Assembly: GCA_018902385.1 (NCBI GenBank)
Contig: JABSSW010000058.1
Location: 1-64,000 of the forward strand
Direction: 5' to 3'
From: Physcia stellaris
Lineage: Eukaryota; Ascomycota; Lecanoromycetes; Caliciales; Physciaceae
DNA: 64,000 nucleotides
Each line of letters opens with the position of its first letter. The stretch's first letter is position 1. The translations under genes and the position numbers were made by a program. Below, in pieces: positions 37,376 through 48,898 of this stretch. Under the pieces are notes generated by a model. It searched no databases. It was given only the letters and a program-made list of their open reading frames with translations, and had not been told where the DNA came from.

Positions 37376-37976
37376 GGTGACAGAAGAGGTATAAGGACAA
37401 TGATACCCCATGGCAGTTTTAGCATACGCTGGTTCATGTCTGAATGCACATTGAAAGAAAATCAAAGTGTGTAGAGTTCGACGGTCCGTACCTGAACTGC
37501 TCAAAACCCAGTCGATGCTCCCAAAACCATCGTGTCCAGTCGAGGAAGCAGTAGCAAGCAGAGGCAGTAGAAAGCCAAAAAAAGGACGTTTGGAACAGCA
37601 TCGAGTAGAGGCACTATTCGCCTGAAATCTGGATGAGTAATGGAAGTAATTTATCGATACTCGGCTTTTGGTCCGAGCAACGGTTTGATTTACTGGTAAA
37701 TCTCCAACGTCTACCAGCTCATAGATTGCGTTGAATTTCCGGCCGCATCTTCTTTTGGCTCTTTTAATCTGGTCACTCTTGATTTCGATTGTGGGCTTAC
37801 TTTTTACCATCATTGCGCTACTCCCACCTTTCCCAGCCTGTCCAAATACGACAGGGTGCCGCGATACGACCGGAGGTTTGGATTCGACGCTTTTCCCCAC
37901 GTTGAGGGACTAGCAATCCATGCTCAATGCTATTTACAGCCTGACCTGTTTCGCCAGCTGGAGTGACTGTATCTTA
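37376..37976. other. Intergenic region between convergent kinase and catalase genes
   Basis: There are about 600 bases between the stop of the kinase gene (+) and the stop of the catalase gene (-), so it should contain both 3' ends. Open frames exist on both strands but none is convincing. Confidence 0.5.
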
Positions 37977-40581
37977 CTAGTAAGCAACCAAGGCACTCAC
38001 GCCATCCATCTCACGATCGAAGTTTCTATGTTGGCTAATGCTATAGGTATAAGCATCAATGAAATCCTTCGCCCCCTTGATCATGTTGATCGATTCCTTA
38101 AAGCTCTCGGGTTTCGCAGCGCCAGCGGTAACAACACCATAGCTTTCGACAACATCATTGCTACCTTTAGCAGAAAAGCTCATTCCCTCGACATCACATG
38201 CGGTCTTTACAAGCTCAACACCTTCGCCTGTAGCACCGATGGCCTTCAAGTGACCGAAAGCTTCACGCACCCAGTGCACGACTCGACCTTGTTTCTTGAG
38301 GACCTCGACATGCGAACCGCCAGGCACAAAGAGAGAATCGAACATGGTGGAGCGCATGCCTTCAAAGTGATGGTCCGGCTGCACGCCTTGGCCGCTTGAC
38401 TTACTTTCGCCCTCAGCAAAAACGGTTTGACGTTTGGGGCCAATGACAAAGGGAAATGCCTTTGCAGCCTTTAGCGCGGCCATGACACCGTTGAACGCGA
38501 CCGGGTCGTAACCATCACCGATGATGATGGCTACGCGACGTGTTGCGATCGTGGGCTTTGACGCACTGAAATTGGTGATACTGAGGGAGGCCGATTTCTT
38601 GCCATGATTCGGCCTGTTGGCTTTGGTTGGCGTGGGTGCTCCAACTTTCTCCGCCACGGCTCTACGAGTGATCAAGGAGTCAGCGTTGCCATTCTCGAGT
38701 AAGCGCTTGGCTACAAGACACGGTCCATGAGTAAATCACTCCCACAATATCTTTCGTATCTATATAAGAAAGGGGGGCAAACGATCGGAAAAGGCTCACT
38801 GCGCAAGTTCGAGGTCAATGTCGCAAAGCCGATCAATCATGCGAGTGTAGACCACAGGATCATCGCAGTGGTCAAGCTCAAAGCCAAGCGCGCTGATCAG
38901 GTGAGTCTTTTCAGGTGGGCTTTGCGAATTCCAAAAAAGCTGAGCCTGATTGAAATGCTCTTTGAATTTCTTTGATTTCAACCGTTGCTTGATGCCGGCA
39001 ATCTTTTCAGGATAGTCTAAGTAGCCACCTTCCTCTGGCTTGGCAGGAGGAACGGCGCTGTGACGGTTTGGCCAGTAGTTCACTTTCCCTTTATGAATAA
39101 CATGATTACCTTGCCCATCGCGTTGATTATTCATGACTGGGCAGACAGGACGATTAATCGGAAGTTGCTGCCAGTTCATTCCGAGTCGGGAAAGCTGCGT
39201 ATCGAAGTAAGAGAAGTTCCGCCCTTGTAGCAGTGGGTCATCCGAGAAGCCTGGTTATAGATCAGCATCGTAGAAACACTCCCTGCCCTTTTAAAGCAAT
39301 GCTTCGTATGTTGGAAACACGGCCTAAGATATGGTAGCTGAGAAAATAAAACCGACTTACCAATGCCCGGGACAATGTGACTAGTACAGAAAGCTACTTG
39401 TTCGGTCTGCGTAAAATACTCGTCCACATTTCTGTTGAGTTCGAGCTCTCCGATGTATCGGATGGGAATTTCTTCCTCGGGCCATACTTTGGTGGCATCC
39501 AGAATGTCGAAGTCAAAGTCATCTTGTTGTGACTCCTTCAAGGTCTGAATGCCGAACTTCCATGTCGGGTACACGCCTGCACCAATGGCTTCATACAGGT
39601 CGGCACGGTGAAAGTCCGGATTTTGCCCGCATATCTTGAGCGCCTCATCCCAAACCAAAGAATGAACGCCAAGAGTCGGGGTGAAGTGGAATTTGACGAA
39701 ATGTCTTTCACCCCTATCATTGTCTAGTGTATATGTGTTGACGCCGAACCCCTGCAACATACGGTACGAGCGAGGTATACCGCGGTCGGACATGGCCCAC
39801 ATGAACATGTGCGTGGCTTCAGAATGAAGATATTGGAAATCCCAAAAGTTATTGTGGGCACTCTGTGCTTGAGGAATTTCCGTATCGGGTTCCGGCTTCC
39901 CGGCGTGGACTGTCGTTCGGTCAGAAGAACACATATTGTATGCATTGAAAAGCCAGGAGGCTACTTACTGACGTCGGGGAATTTCATGGAATCTTGGACG
40001 AAGAACACCGGGATGTCGTTGCCAACAACATCCCAATTGCCCTCATCGGTATAGAACTTAACAGCAAAGCCTCGAACGTCACGGACAGTATCTGCGCTTC
40101 CACGGCTACCTAAGACGGTGGAAAATCTTAAGAAAACCGGGGTGGTTCGAGAAGTGTCTGTCAGCACACCAGCCTTTGTGACGTCGGATGCACTCTCGAT
40201 GAGCTTGAATGTACCAAAAGCACCGGCACCACGTGCGTGCACAACTCGCTCAGGAATCCGTTCGTGGTCGAAGCGATGGATCTAAACATGGTTCGTTAGC
40301 ATACTGCAACACTTGAGAGACAGGGGTTGAGAGACCTTCTCCCGACCATGGCCATCTTCCAGCAGCGATGGTCCATATTTGTCATCGTTGGAGACAGCAA
40401 GCCAATGGTCGGTGTTGCTGACTTTGTTGCCCCAGTCGGTTGTAAGCCTTGCGTTAGTGTCCCCTGAGTCGACAGTATCTTTGGCCATATCAGCTAATTT
40501 GGGATTGTCGGTCGCAGCACAGTCCACGTTGATGGCCTTTGAAAGACCGTTGGCAACCGTTGAAGCCATTATAGTGTCCAT
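37977..40581 (-). CDS. Large-subunit monofunctional haem catalase
   Basis: It converts hydrogen peroxide to water and oxygen. Minus-strand exons: 40581-40336, 40281-39969, 39909-39361, 39250-38800 and 38661-37977, together 747 aa in frame. The catalytic His is in VVHARG (His97) and the distal Asn in GNDIPVFF (Asn170). The haem-ligand Tyr is in NFSYFDTQ (Tyr384). Residues from about 560 form the extra flavodoxin/DJ-1-like C-terminal domain of large-subunit catalases, starting [12 protein letters not shown] and ending in SALVAY. It resembles Neurospora CAT-1 and Aspergillus CatA types. No clear secretion signal is seen, so an intracellular or spore enzyme is more likely. The last intron (38799-38662) was chosen because only that acceptor keeps the frame and the family alignment. 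Confidence 0.92.
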
Positions 40582-41167
40582 GCAGTGCTGTCATGTAGAA
40601 GTGAAGGTACTCGGTGGGAGAAGTGGCGAATTTTGATAGATACAGTATCATAGTAGCACATCTTCGCACCCGCCAACTAGCGCGATGAAGTCACAGCGTC
40701 CATCAAAGTTTCTTGAGACGTCAATTGCCGTCCCTGCCGTTGGCCAATTCTTCTTCTTTTTGTGTCATTCCTCCGTTGACCAATGGCTTGGCCCAACGAC
40801 ATATTGTGGGTGGCAATGCGTAATTATCCGTTAACCCACCCTTGTTATTCGGCAGACATGGTCACAGAAGTACACTACAGTAAGATATGGTCGAGGTCGA
40901 TCGCCCTGGATGGGCTTTCGCACCGATGTAATGTGACCACGACCGAGTCAATGGGAGAGGTGCTCGTATCCGGGTTTTGCGAATTCTACAATGTAACTCT
41001 TCCACAAGTGTACTCATCCATGATACACAACTAGTAGGTACGGATATGTGAAGCGTACTGAAATTTACCTACACTCGGTAACGGAGACCTTAGTCTTGCC
41101 GTCTGATGGCCTCGGCGGCCCTGCAGCGAGGCGCTCTTTCTCAGCATCCACACTCGGATGTTACAGT
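40582..41167. promoter_or_regulatory. Divergent intergenic region between catalase and PCD genes
   Basis: These 586 bp separate two divergently transcribed genes and should hold both promoters. I see no convincing Yap1-type site or TATA box. A CTAGTAGGTACGG stretch lies near 41,031. Confidence 0.45.
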
Positions 41168-41928
41168 ATGGCCTACGCTATATCTGCAACCTCTCCCCTC
41201 CTGTTTTCGAGAGTCATACCTGCAACGCTTCAAAGTCCACATAGAAGCATCATCAACGTACACGGGAGGGCTGTGTCCTCCAGGATCCCTGCTCCTATCT
41301 CCAGGAACTCTCATGTCAGCAACGACAATGCCGTTCTCCACAAATCTACCTCGCTCCGCGTGAACCGTTTTCTTGCTGCACGATTTCAGTATTCTTCTTC
41401 CTCACATCCCTCAACCTCTCAGCCACTCCCAATTGCTTTTGATGATTTCGTGATTGCGAAGGGTGAAGATGAAGGGCTCATGAGGCAAGCATTTGCACTT
41501 GTGAATACTGCTGCATCACCCTCAGGTTGCGGTTTTTGGAGTATCACAGAGGACCGAAAGGGACTTGAGAGGAAATTCACCTTCCAAACATTTAATATAT
41601 GCTGGGTAGGTGGAAAAAGCTGCAAGATGAATTAGGGCATTCGGCAATGGATGATAGAAACTGAGTTGCAATCTATTAGGAATTCATGAATCTAGTAGCC
41701 AAGAAAGCCAAGAAGGAAAGACACCACCCTGAATGGACAAACGTAAGATAACCCATGTTGATACCTCTTGTTCACTTGTTAGAGTTGATATATCGGGCCT
41801 GATAGGTTTATTGTGAAGTGTCTATCCGCTGGACAACCCACCAACCTCCAGGTCTTACTATAAAAGATCTTCGTATGGCTTTAGAAACCGACTTGGCAGA
41901 GAGCATCGTGCTCAAAAGGCAATTTTAG
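41168..41928 (+). CDS. Pterin-4a-carbinolamine dehydratase with N-terminal extension
   Basis: The family dehydrates 4a-hydroxy-tetrahydropterin, recycling the cofactor of aromatic amino acid hydroxylases. Exons 41168-41605, 41680-41742 and 41806-41928 give 207 aa. The C-terminal 100 residues fit the family. The catalytic His pair is in HHPEW (His161, His162) and the third His is in RWTTH (His179). The segment GLERKFTFQTF precedes the first intron. The first 90 or so residues are an extra region rich in Ser, Arg and Ala and poor in acidic residues early on, compatible with a mitochondrial presequence. I chose the first in-frame ATG. Many fungi lack a full pterin-dependent hydroxylase pathway, so the physiological role here is open. 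Confidence 0.85.
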
Positions 41929-43265
41929 CAAATCTCTTTTTGATTGATTAACAACTTTTAATTGCACATGAGATCCTCACAATATTTGACCCCTAGACTG
42001 AAGAATGGTCTAAGGTAGATGGTTGAGGAAAAAATTATCTTGACTTCTAGGGCGCCCAGTAGAATTAGAAAGCTTTACAGTACAGTAGAATGTGCCACCA
42101 AATGACCAATCAGGCGTAATGAAGTCTATGTAGAGGTCATCTTGCCGGAGAACGGATTATTTGGGTGGCATGGCAAGCTCCTAAAGTGAAGAAACGATAT
42201 GTAAACGAAGCTAACAATAAAGAAGCACCTGTATGGACATGGTTGAGCTTATGCCTGCGCGTAATGATGTCCAGGTTATTCAACAAAAGGCAAATAGATA
42301 GATATAAGCTCAAGACGATTAATTACAAGGCCTGGTGCTTAGTGGTGCTAAATTTTATATTTTAGCCCTCACGAACCGATGATTAGCCGACTTGGGACAG
42401 AGTCAGAAGATGATGTCTCTTTCATGAGGCGTTATGTTCATATGCTTTGTGTCAAGAACGGGTGTGCATTTTGTCACAATGGGTATATATATCAGTGACG
42501 ATGCATGAGACGCAAGATAGCACCACACCAGACCGTGGGATAAACATGCAGACATCCATACCTGACATTTGGACCTTGCAGGAAATTAGCTTCGTGAGAT
42601 TGGTCGAGCTGGGTTGTTCAGCTATCCCTCCTACAAGACGTTGGGAGAAAATTGTAGCTTTCTGGCTAATGAGAGCTCCTTGAAGGTATTCGTCCTAGCA
42701 CAAACTGGAATTGGACTTTGGGGGACTCTCCGATCACAACCACGTCTCGAATAGGGCTATGCCATCACATCATAGACGTTTTCTGTGGAAAGAGATATTC
42801 TTCGCACGGCTTGTTAAAAGCAAATGATGCTTGAAACAGTCTTGATAAGGGTCGATCCTCATTGTTCTGCAGATGCATCATCCAAAAGAAGATGATTCTC
42901 CCGACTCAGGGTGGTCCTTATAATTGCCCCCGAATAGTTCACGAGATCCTCCGTGGAACTAGCTCGTAGCGAACACTCCATCGACTTAGAAACAATTAGG
43001 CCCACCAGCTATTGCGGGATCACGAAGATTCAGCAGGGCGGTCTGCGCGCAATACAAAATTGCAGGCCATGCCGTGCTGAGAATACACGCTGACCCGAAG
43101 TATCTTCGGTTCCTGATTCTGCCCTTATGTGGCGTTTATGGTGACCTCGAGGTTTACCCAGAAAATATTATGCCTTCTAGTCAGTGATGCCTCTCTTCAG
43201 AAGGCTGTACATCACTTCTAAGCCGCTTCCCCTTCTGATCGCCAATTCGTTAAACATTACCGCAC
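41929..43265. other. Intergenic region
   Basis: There are about 1.3 kb between PCD (+) and ERG25 (-), which converge. No frame longer than 80 codons has recognisable content, and I saw no tRNA-like cloverleaf or repeat. Confidence 0.55.
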
Positions 43266-44330
43266 TCATTGGACCTTTTTCGCTTCCCTAGCCATCTTCC
43301 GCTCTCTTCTCCTCTTTGCCGCTTCAGGCCCAGACTCGGTGTCCAGCAAAGTGTCCCACCACCGGAAGCTGCTTGAGTAGTTCCCAATGAACCGTTCATG
43401 GTGAACGTCATGGTGCTCCGCGCCTGCCCAAAACGGAAGAAGGTGGTGCAAACTCCACGGAAACTCATATCCACTATGGGCGTCAATGGCCTGGAATAAT
43501 CGGCACACGATCCAAATGTACATAGTCAAGATATGGAGGTCTTTAGTGATAGCACACCACAGAATGGGGCTTCCCACGGTGCCCAGCCCTAGAATCATGA
43601 CTTCGATAGGTGACGCGTATTCCGCTGCCATACCAAAAGGTGCGGAGTATTGGTGGTGGATCTTGTGAATGTTCTTGTAAAGAGGACCCCAGTGCAGGGC
43701 GCGGTGAGACCAGTAATGCCATGTATCTTCGACAACAAAGAAGAAGGCAATTTGATAGGCCATCCTGAAGAGAGAGGGAAAAGGGACGCCGGTTGCAAGG
43801 CCAAAGTATTGGGCCATTGGATGGAAAAGCCTTTCTAGATTAGTATGGGAAGGTCGAGTATCAACGGATAGGTGGGGATGTGTACCAAATCTGAGGAAGT
43901 TCGACGGTGAAATGCGAGAGCAGAACCAATTTGGCGCAATTCCATTGCTCCTGGGAAGTAGGGATCTTTTGCTGTTGGAAGGTCAATGAGTGGCCGTACA
44001 CAAATACTGTGATAAATCTCATACGTTCTGAATCTTGTACTTGTTGAAGTAGGGTATGCGATCAATGATAGCCCACGGTATCGAACGTCCAAAGTAGACC
44101 AGCTCATGCATCAGAAAAGACATGATGCCCGTCGCAAGCACATCGTTCTGCATGTAGGCATACCAAGCCGCCCACAGACGCTCGAAGACGTTGAGATGAA
44201 CGTTGTATTTAGAGATGTCGTCGAATTGACCCCAGTAGGTATCCTTTGGAGCGAGGAGAAGGGGCGACGTGAAATTCCTAGAGAACAATCAGCAGAGTTG
44301 ATATCTTGAGATCAATGCAGGTACCTACAT
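43266..44330 (-). CDS. erg25: C-4 methylsterol oxidase (ERG25)
   Basis: This ER membrane di-iron enzyme of ergosterol synthesis oxidises the C-4 methyl groups of sterol intermediates together with ERG26/ERG27. Minus-strand coding parts: 44330-44329 (AT), 44277-44025, 43971-43886 and 43830-43266, giving 301 aa. The three His boxes are intact: HRALH (156-160), HKIHH (169-173) and HHDVHH (253-258). The C-terminus is KKVQ, a di-lysine ER-retrieval signal. Yeast Erg25 is 309 aa. No ATG exists in the second coding exon; joining AT at the end of the upstream exon to G across a GTAGGT...CTCTAG intron gives a start codon and an N-terminus of the right length. This start is inference. Confidence 0.9.
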
Positions 44331-44946
44331 GACGGTTACGACGACGACAGGCAAGAATAGGGCGAGGAAGAAGGACTGATCAGACAAACTGTACAAACAG
44401 CCAATCCCAACCAAAAAGAATTTCAATGGTCAGTGAGTGGCGCCACTGGCATTAGTCGGCTCTCGAATACCCGGTACGAGTACCTTAGGCTAGTGGAATA
44501 ACAAGGTAAGGTACAGAATACTCAGTCATGTGACTTGCTGTCATGCAGGTGCTTTACCTTATGTATCATTGTTTGTTAATGGAAGGTAGCGACTACCTTG
44601 CATGGCGGCTTTCGATACAACAGATATGACACTGTTGTACCATACTCGTATTTAAGATTGCCTGCCAATGTTCGAGGCCCTGGGGGTGATGGGCTGGTCA
44701 GGGAGTCCTTCGATATCGTGAAGGTATACCTACCGCGATTATAAAGGCACCGCGCTTAAATTTTGTAAGGAACGATTTTCCTTGGCATCAGGCCGCTGGC
44801 CGCATCCTCGTCGATTATTCCATCCACAGAAGATAACTGTGACTATGGAGGGCAGAGCGGGTGATCGTTGGTGGTCTCGTTACAAGATGCTGAGCTGCTA
44901 AGTATGCCACAACATCAGCCGCAGTATTAGGTGCTTAGCTTAGAGC
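44331..44946. promoter_or_regulatory. Divergent promoter region of ERG25 and NCA2
   Basis: These 616 bp lie between two divergent genes. A perfect 12-base palindrome AGTGGCGCCACT is at 44,436-44,447, about 106 bp upstream of the ERG25 start. GGTACGAGTACC and GGTAAGGTAC motifs lie near 44,472 and 44,505. The ERG25 5' UTR exon must also be here. Regulation is not known. Confidence 0.4.
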
Positions 44947-47145
44947 ATGTCCTTCGTTGTGGAGTAAGTACATAATCATTGAAACAGCTGCTGTCTTGAG
45001 GCTAATCCTCGAGCAGTCACGTTCGTCGCGTCGATGGCCAGATTGATCACCTACATTTCTCTCGACCTTCTTCAGCTCCAGTTTCCCCCGTGATCAGTGC
45101 GACTTCCGGGCCCTCTGCATATCACGATGACTCTCACCCCAGTGGTGAAAATTTGGACCTAGCTCGAGTGACGCAACTCCAGCTAGCAATCAAGAGTCTA
45201 TCCACGGCCGCCTCCTCCCGCGTCTTGATTGACCCTGCCAATGTCCGGCGAGTCCTTACCCAGGCAGGCTTCACAGAATCGTTTTCGAGCGAGAGGCAGG
45301 GTACAGAAGCCAACAGAGCTTCGCAGAAAGAACAGGAACTCGAATGGCTCCTTGTCAGCAAGGCCACTGCTCAAACCTACGGTTTCATCTTGAATGTCCT
45401 CCTGGAGCAAACCATACCCTTGAGCCGTGATATTTGGTATTGGGAAGAGGTGCTTGGGTCCTATTATAGGACGGGGCTTTACTCCATTCAGACTTCGCCT
45501 TGGCGATTCTGGGATTGGACCTATGAGATATACGAAGACGCTTGGCGGAGACTGCAGACCACTGTACATACTTCTCGAGACCAGCCTGCACAGGGTATTT
45601 CGATTTTCACAAGTTGGAAGCAATTCTATGGACTGGTCAAGGACAGTGTACGTGAACGATCGGTTGCTACCCTGACCAGAAAAGCCATTTCACCCCTCAC
45701 ACGGTGTCGTGCTGAAGCACGCCAGAAGCAAAGTCATCTGAAAAGATTTCGTGAGATCAGTGCTTGCGGTCTTGGCGTTTTGATGAACGAAGGATTGAGC
45801 TTTGATGCTTCGGAGGATGGTTCAATGACCTCGAAAAGTCGGTCCGATGAAGACAAGGACGAGTGGAGGATCGTTATTTCTAAAAGCGTGGCGCTGATGG
45901 AGACCGTTGTCCGCAATACCACTGTACTGGAATACGGGACCAGCGACTTTGAAGAGACCGTGTTCACGAGTGTAGAGAACGATTCGGACATTCGTGATCA
46001 GATCTCCGGAGAGCAAGAGCTGTCTTCGAGTTCTGCAATGGTTGCCGCTCGAATCCTGCATCTTCTCCAAACCCACATTCCCGCACAAAGTGTGGAGTCA
46101 AGACAAATAGGGATCCTATACGGTAGGCCCTCTCGAATTGTTCGGTATTGGATACTAGCTGTAGCACTTCTTCTGTCCTCGAGTACTCTTCTGCGTATCC
46201 TTCTGAATCGGAAAGCTGAGATGGTAACTTGGATACGTGAGCTTGGAGCGACGTCTAAAGATTTCTGGTACAACTGGGTAGTTGAGCCTGTCAGGAAAGT
46301 CATTGGCACCATTCGACATGATGAGGGTAGTGAGATTGCAATCATGAGTAAAGAAAGCTTGGAGGGAGACCGAGCAAGTCTGGAACGTATGGTTGTTGAT
46401 TTTGCGCGTGACAACCCCAATACATCTACTGGATTGCCGCTTAATGATGAAGATCTTCTGATTATCAGGGACAAGGTTAGGGAGGGAGACCTCACACCGG
46501 TCTTAAGGGCTTACGAAAAAGACCTTCGCAAACCTTTCATTGGCACGGTTCGTGGTGATCTAGTCCGGGCGCTTCTCATTCAGATCCAGAAGACGAAAGT
46601 CGATGTGGAGGTTGCTATGGGAGGCATCGACGCGCTTCTGAAGAGTCAGGAACTGGTCTTTGGGTATTCTCCAGTAACCTAAGTATTGTGCATAGCAGAG
46701 GGCTGATTGAAGCATAGATTTGTTGGCTTGACACCGGGGATCCTTGTTTGTCTTGGACTGTCTCGCTGGCTAAATGAGTTGGTCGGGAGTCGAAGGAGTG
46801 GTAAGATGGGGAAGAAGCAGGGCCAAATGCTCCGGGCACTGCGGTAAATCACCCCATGCTGATGACGGAAGCTAGGCTGTGCTGAGGTGAAGCAGAAACG
46901 TCGACCGCATCTTGAGCGCCTCCACGCCATCCAATAATGGGGGAATGTTGTCTTACAAAGATCATGGCATGATCCTGTGCGAGGTCCACGTCCTACGACA
47001 GAGAGCGCAACAGGTACTACCTGGAGTGATCTACGCTGAGTTTCTCGAAGAGGTCAACGACCTGGTCGATATTAGGACCGGTGTTGAGCGGCAGATGCGA
47101 GTTGTCGACAGGGTCAGGTGGGCATATAGTAATTGGCTGAAGTAA
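44947..47145 (+). CDS. nca2: NCA2-type mitochondrial membrane protein
   Basis: In yeast Nca2 acts in the mitochondrial inner membrane and influences expression of the mitochondrial ATP6/ATP8 messages. Exons 44947-44963 (17 nt), 45017-46663, 46718-46843 and 46896-47145 give 679 aa. The first exon encodes MSFVV and joins to a DHVRRVDGQID block typical of the family start. The family core GTVRGDLVRALLIQIQ, GGIDALLKSQELVFG and the C-terminal DHGMILCEVHVLR are visible. Hydrophobic segments near residues 370-395 and after LVFG fit two membrane spans. Without the short first exon the frame would lack an ATG. Splice sites are inferred. Confidence 0.88.
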
Positions 47146-47675
47146 GATTCCTACAATGCAGCTTTTATCTTTTGATTTAGGACGCATAGCGTATGGGAAA
47201 GGCATTTAGCAGGGTGTTCCGGGATAAGATTATGCGCTTTTCTCGGTAAAAGAGCATAGATAAGCACCATCAACAAGATCTGTCTGTCATATTCCAAAAC
47301 CCGGCTCAATCGGTCATGCAAACGTACATATATGTACGTGTCAAAGGCGATTCCCCAAAGAGTCAACCCGTGAGTCCATGTGCCTTGTGACAAGAATGGC
47401 TTGGCGCCGCCCTCCCGTCAACACTCACTCAACCTCCTTCAACTTTGCCAAACTCGGCATATCTCGTCCACAACCTTTTATGACAACAATTAGCCTTAGA
47501 CTGTTGCCGAAGAGAGATACTCGCTGCTACCCCGTCACATATTTCACTCCTACAGTTCCTATAGACAAAGAAATCACCTGCACACTCAAAGTCTGCCTGC
47601 CTCGAACCACCGGCACAGAAGCTTGGGGCTTCTCAACCCCGGAATCCTCTCTCTACAGGTCATAGCTCTAGCGAT
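47146..47675. other. Intergenic region upstream of SEC4
   Basis: There are 530 bp between the NCA2 stop and the SEC4 ATG, both on the plus strand. The last 200 bases are C/T-rich, as common in fungal promoters and 5' leaders. A 96-codon open frame here has no recognisable content. Confidence 0.45.
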
Positions 47676-48476
47676 ATGGCCGGAACACGGAATTACGACT
47701 TTCTAGTATGTCGGCCATCTCCCAAAACTACTTCCAAGCGGCTTTACCCCTGAAGGTAATCTATCTAATCTCTTCCCTACTAGATCAAACTCCTCCTGAT
47801 AGGAGACTCGGGCGTTGGTAAATCCTGCTGCCTACTCCGATTCAGCGAAGACTCTTTCACACCCTCTTTCATTACCACAATCGGCATTGACTTTAAGATC
47901 CGCACCATCGAGCTAGACGGCAAAAGAGTCAAGCTGCAGATATGGGATACGGCGGGTCAGGAACGGTTTAGGACTATCACAACAGCATATTACCGGGGCG
48001 CGATGGGTATACTGCTGGTATATGATGTCACAGACGAGAAAAGCTTCAATAGTACGTTCACATCCTTGTCGCTGCTACAACCTCTATGGAATTGCAGCTC
48101 GGCGGCCTGGGTGACGGAGATCGGAGCAGCAGCTGATGAGAGAGCAGATATTCGAACTTGGTTCTCCAATGTGGAGCAACACGCCACTGAAGGCGTGAAC
48201 AAGATCCTGATTGGCAATAAATGCGACTGGGAAGAGAAGCGCGCCGTTTCCGTCGAACGGGGCCAACAACTGGCTGACGAACTTGGCATCCCATTTATGG
48301 AAGTCAGCGCGAAGAGCAATATCAATGTCGAAAAAGCCTTCTTCAGCTTAGCGGCTGATATCAAGAAGAGAATCATCGACACGAGTAAGGCTGGGGAGGG
48401 TGGTCAGAGTACCGGTGTTAATGTTGCGGAGACAAGTGGTGGTATGGGAGGCGGGATGGGGGGAAAGTGCTGTTGA
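47676..48476 (+). CDS. sec4: SEC4/Rab8-type secretory GTPase
   Basis: This small GTPase delivers post-Golgi vesicles to the plasma membrane through the exocyst; it is important at hyphal tips. Exons 47676-47705, 47784-48051 and 48148-48476 give 208 aa. Visible motifs: P-loop GDSGVGKS (17-24), switch [22 protein letters not shown] and EVSAKS. The C-terminus has two cysteines for geranylgeranylation after a Gly/Met-rich linker. The sequence [14 protein letters not shown] is typical of the Sec4/Rab8/Rab1 branch. The second intron (96 nt) is a multiple of three and has no stop in frame, so an unspliced message would still be open. Confidence 0.93.
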
Positions 48477-48898
48477 GAAGGGTAAAGCAACAGCACGAGA
48501 GGAAAACTGATTTGATTCCCAGGGTCAGCATGCGGTCACGGCTTTTGTGTGTCGGCCTGTTTGGCGTGACGGCGTTGATGAACTGGGCTAGAGGCAATTG
48601 GGCCTGGAGTTGCCGTCTCCGGCTCTGGAAGTGTCTTGAGACGACCTGGGCTTTCCCTTTGGCATAGCGCATGCGGAGTGTATACATGGTAGCTGTTTCT
48701 TAGTTTCGCTGTACAGGAAGTCTTGAAGAGACCCACAGACCATCAAACAAGCTTGCTGTACACTCGAGCACCATGTTGCCTGGCACGCAAGGTTTAATCA
48801 TCTATCAAAATTCGAGGTCTAAACCTATTTAGAGCAAAGTATAGCTCGAATCGATCTTTTCGTGTTCAAGCCCTCATCCCGATGGCCGGAAACTTCAG
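48477..48898. other. Convergent 3' intergenic region
   Basis: These 422 bp separate the SEC4 stop (+) and the stop of the unknown-protein gene (-). It should hold both polyadenylation regions. No further gene is seen. Confidence 0.5.

Noticed and set aside
37337-37900. A 187-codon minus-strand frame overlapping the kinase 3' end
   Set aside because: It overlaps the FATC-coding exon on the opposite strand and shows no domain. Only its first 70 residues lie outside, and these look like chance.
37731-37913. A 60-codon hydrophobic plus-strand frame
   Set aside because: It has no ATG context of note, no homologue I recognise, and lies in a convergent 3' region.
38662-38799. Using the nearer acceptors TTGTAG or GCCAAG for the last catalase intron
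   Set aside because: They shift the frame. The acceptor at 38,662 keeps the frame and gives the expected LAQ-AVAEKVG junction.
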